Assembly (NCBI GenBank): GCA_023434855.1
Contig: JAEYSJ010000038.1
Span: 1-8,588 of the forward strand
Direction: 5' to 3'
Source of the DNA: Bacillota bacterium
GTDB taxonomy: Bacteria > Bacillota_C > Negativicutes > JAEYSJ01
Length of the DNA: 8,588 nt
The notes beneath the pieces are model-generated. The model was not told the DNA's origin. It worked only from the letters and a program-made list of their open reading frames with translations, and made no database searches. Positions 6,364-8,588 of this stretch are shown here, one piece after another. Made by a program: the position numbers and the translations under genes. Position 1 is the stretch's first letter. Every line of letters starts with the position of its first letter.

Positions 6364-7724
6364 GGATGTTAACAAAAATTCGAAACTATTTTGATATGAG
6401 TACCAAAGGTCGCTTGTCAGTCAGTGAAAAAGATTTTTTGCCAGCAGTGCTGGAAGTGGTAGAAAAACCACCATCTCCGACTGGTCGTATTGTTATGTGG
6501 ACAATGTTTGTTTTGATTATTTTAATTATTTTATGGTCCCTTTTAGGACATGTAGATGAAGTGGCGGTAGCACCGGGCAAATTAATTCCGGTAGGGAATG
6601 TCAAGGTGGTGCAGGTGGAGGATAAAGGAGTTGTTAAGGCCATCCATGTAAAGGATGGTGATAAGGTTATTCAAGGTCAACTGCTGTTAGAACTGGATAC
6701 AACCATTCCTGCAGCTGACTTAAGTAGTATAAAAAAGCTTCTTAGCTATTATAAACTGGAGATAGAGCGACTAGAGGCAGAAAAAAATGGTACATCTTTT
6801 TCGCCTCAGCTAACAAGTGAACTTGATAGCAAGGATGTTCAATTGCAATTTAACGTTTATCAAAGTCGGCAAAATGAATTTCGTGCTAAATTAGCAGCAG
6901 CTGAGTCCAGTGTGAAACAAAATCAGGCTAGTCTGGAAGTTGCGCGGATTAATCAGGATAAGCTTCAAGCCTTGTATGATATAGCTCTAGATAGAGAAGA
7001 GCGAATTGACAAGCTAGTAAAAGAAAACGCTGTTGCCGAGTTTGTATTGCTTGAATACCGTTCTAAGCGATTAGAGGTGCAGCAGAGTTTAGCGTCCCAA
7101 ATTGCCGATATTGCCCGCTTGCAATCAGCAATTATCCAGAGCAAGGAAACATTGGCGAGTATTGTTGCTGAGCACGAGCGGGATATTGATACTAAGCTTG
7201 TAGAAAACCGTAAACAAGTTTCCGCTTATAGTGAAGAGCTCAAAAAAGCGATGGAAAAAGAACGTTTATCTCATATAATTGCGCCAGTGGACGGACGAGT
7301 AACGCAGTTAGCTATTCATACAATAGGCGGCGTGGTTACGGAAGCACAAGCTCTCATGATCATTGTTCCTGAAGAGGTTAATTTAGCGGTTGAGTCCTGG
7401 GTTGCCAATAAGGATATTGGGTTTGTTCACGAAGGCCAACAAGCTGAAGTTAAAATTGAAACGTTCAGTTTTCAAAAGTATGGAACTGTTGATGCTATAG
7501 TAACCGAAGTTAGTCCTGATGCGATTGAAGATAAAGAAAAGGGCCGAGTTTACCGTGTTATGCTTAATTTAGATAAAAATCAGATGCATGTAGGTGGAAA
7601 ACAGGTATTTTTTGGGCCTGGTATGACCGTTAGTGCGGAGATTAAAATACGGCAAAAGCGCATTATTGAATTCTTCCTTGATCCGTTTCGCAAATATCAA
7701 AGCGAAGCCTTAAGGGAGAGATAA
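6360..7724 (+). CDS. Type I secretion membrane fusion protein, HlyD-like
   Basis: Up to 454 residues, normal for HlyD-type periplasmic adaptors, which link the inner-membrane ABC exporter to a TolC-type channel. Visible parts: cytoplasmic N-terminus 1-43; one membrane span about 44-63 (IVMWTMFVLIILIILW); first lipoyl half about 66-112 with APGKLIP and VKDGDKV; long coiled coil about 117-300 rich in Glu, Lys, Gln and Ala; second lipoyl half about 303-338 (IIAPVDGRV); beta-barrel region about 340-430 with FFGPGMTVSAEI; and the typical end RIIEFFLDPFRKY to ALRER. ATG at 6360 overlaps the exporter stop as ATGA, but the AAGAGG at 6353-6358 is only one base away from it. ATG at 6366 is seven bases from that site and is the better start, giving 452 residues. 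The stop TAA overlaps the next ATG by one base. Confidence 0.94.
   Translation: MRMLTKIRNYFDMSTKGRLSVSEKDFLPAVLEVVEKPPSPTGRIVMWTMFVLIILIILWSLLGHVDEVAVAPGKLIPVGNVKVVQVEDKGVVKAIHVKDGDKVIQGQLLLELDTTIPAADLSSIKKLLSYYKLEIERLEAEKNGTSFSPQLTSELDSKDVQLQFNVYQSRQNEFRAKLAAAESSVKQNQASLEVARINQDKLQALYDIALDREERIDKLVKENAVAEFVLLEYRSKRLEVQQSLASQIADIARLQSAIIQSKETLASIVAEHERDIDTKLVENRKQVSAYSEELKKAMEKERLSHIIAPVDGRVTQLAIHTIGGVVTEAQALMIIVPEEVNLAVESWVANKDIGFVHEGQQAEVKIETFSFQKYGTVDAIVTEVSPDAIEDKEKGRVYRVMLNLDKNQMHVGGKQVFFGPGMTVSAEIKIRQKRIIEFFLDPFRKYQSEALRER
7713..7718 (+). promoter_or_regulatory. Ribosome binding site of the second ABC exporter
   Basis: AGGGAG lies inside the last codons of the HlyD-like gene, five bases before ATG 7724 and eight before ATG 7727. 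Spacing favours 7727 slightly; both starts give the same frame. The TAATG junction suggests coupled translation. Confidence 0.5.
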
Positions 7725-8588
7725 TGATGAACGTACCGAATTATACTGAAACTATCCATCAATCACCCCATAAGATAGATACAGCACTAGCATGTCTGGT
7801 AACCGTGGCTAAAATACTGGGGATTCCGGCAGATGCCATACAAATGCGCCGTGCTTATGTGGTAGGGTCTAATGTTATGGATGATACATCCTTTGTGCGG
7901 GCAGCCAGAGATTTGGGAATGAAAGCGAGAGTAATAACCACAGATGCAGAAAAGTTTATGCTGCTGCCGCTTCCGGCAGTTGTTGTATTAAAAAATGGCA
8001 ATTATATTGTGGCTGTAAGAGTTGAAGAAGATCGGATTATTATAAGTGATCCATACAAAGCGCAACTGGTTAGTATTCCATTGGCTAATTTATTTAATGC
8101 CTGGAGCCACCATATTATATTAGTGACTAAACGTGTTGGCTTAATAGAAAAAGTAAAAAAGTTCGATATCAGTTGGTTTATTCCAGTTATATTACGCTAT
8201 AAGCGGATACTCGGAGAAGTATTGCTGGTGTCATTTGTACTACAGATATTTGGATTGGTAACACCTTTATTCACACAGGCTATCATTGATAAAGTATTAA
8301 TACATCGCAGTCTGAATACCTTAGATATTTTAGTGCTTGGCATGGTCGTTATATCTGTTTTTCAGGTGTGGATGTCTGCTGTTCGCAGCTACTTATTTAC
8401 CAATACCAGCAATAAAGTAGATGTGATATTTAGCTCTAAGCTTTTTCGCCATATTACTGCGCTACCTATTCAATATTTTGAAACCTGGCAGGTTGGTGAT
8501 GTTGTATCACGTGTGCGAGAAATAGAAAATATACGGCAATTCGTTACGGGTTCGTCAGTGACGATCGTGCTGGATATTGTATTTGCGG
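7724..8588 (+). CDS. Second type I secretion ABC exporter, HlyB/RtxE-like; 3' end outside window
   Basis: The frame runs 288 codons to the window edge without a stop. Residues 1-135 are a C39-like domain: HKIDTALACL aligns with the active-site region but has Thr20 at the Cys position, and NGNYIVAV has Asn93 at the His position, so it is probably not a protease; the Asp (109, in ISDP) remains. From about 140 the membrane domain matches the first exporter closely: FGLVTPLFTQAIIDKVL, SYLFTNTSNKVDV and LFRHITALPIQYFE each have near-identical partners there, while the C39-like part is more divergent. The ATPase domain is not in the window, so its integrity is unknown. Start is ATG 7724 or 7727, overlapping or abutting the HlyD-like stop. 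It may pair with the first exporter, as RtxE pairs with RtxB in Vibrio, or start a second exporter/adaptor set. Confidence 0.92.
   Translation, partial: MMNVPNYTETIHQSPHKIDTALACLVTVAKILGIPADAIQMRRAYVVGSNVMDDTSFVRAARDLGMKARVITTDAEKFMLLPLPAVVVLKNGNYIVAVRVEEDRIIISDPYKAQLVSIPLANLFNAWSHHIILVTKRVGLIEKVKKFDISWFIPVILRYKRILGEVLLVSFVLQIFGLVTPLFTQAIIDKVLIHRSLNTLDILVLGMVVISVFQVWMSAVRSYLFTNTSNKVDVIFSSKLFRHITALPIQYFETWQVGDVVSRVREIENIRQFVTGSSVTIVLDIVFA

Overview
The window looks like part of a type I secretion (T1SS) / RTX locus from a bacterium with two membranes. All convincing genes lie on the + strand. The DNA is moderately AT-rich by eye, with Gram-positive-like purine-rich ribosome binding sites. It also encodes a signal-peptide beta-barrel protein ending in Phe, which implies an outer membrane. 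That combination fits a diderm Firmicute (Negativicutes, Sporomusa/Pelosinus-like), but this is inference from style and not a match; a low-GC Gram-negative cannot be excluded.

Layout. Bases 3-3230 encode the C-terminal 1075 or so residues of a secreted RTX protein whose N-terminus lies upstream. It has four calcium-binding nonapeptide blocks, each followed by a capping strand and a small beta domain, and the last three blocks form a longer super-repeat of about 325-346 residues. Bases 3211-4041 encode a probable outer-membrane beta-barrel whose start overlaps the RTX stop. The 177-base gap 4042-4218 holds a weak terminator-like hairpin, an alternative hairpin that excludes it, a possible 20-codon reading frame, a weak promoter candidate, and short inverted and direct repeats. 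Three tightly packed genes follow: an HlyB-type ABC exporter (4219-6363), an HlyD-type membrane fusion protein (about 6360/6366-7724) and a second HlyB-type ABC exporter (7724/7727 to beyond the window end).

Working together: the RTX protein is the likely substrate. The ABC exporter(s) and the HlyD adaptor would move it across both membranes with a TolC-type outer-membrane channel that is not in the window. The order ABC-MFP-ABC is that of the atypical Vibrio rtxB-rtxD-rtxE system, in which two different ATPases work with one adaptor. Both exporters have an N-terminal C39-like domain without catalytic Cys and His, as expected for exporters that recognise an uncleaved RTX substrate. No RTX acyltransferase and no TolC homologue is visible here.
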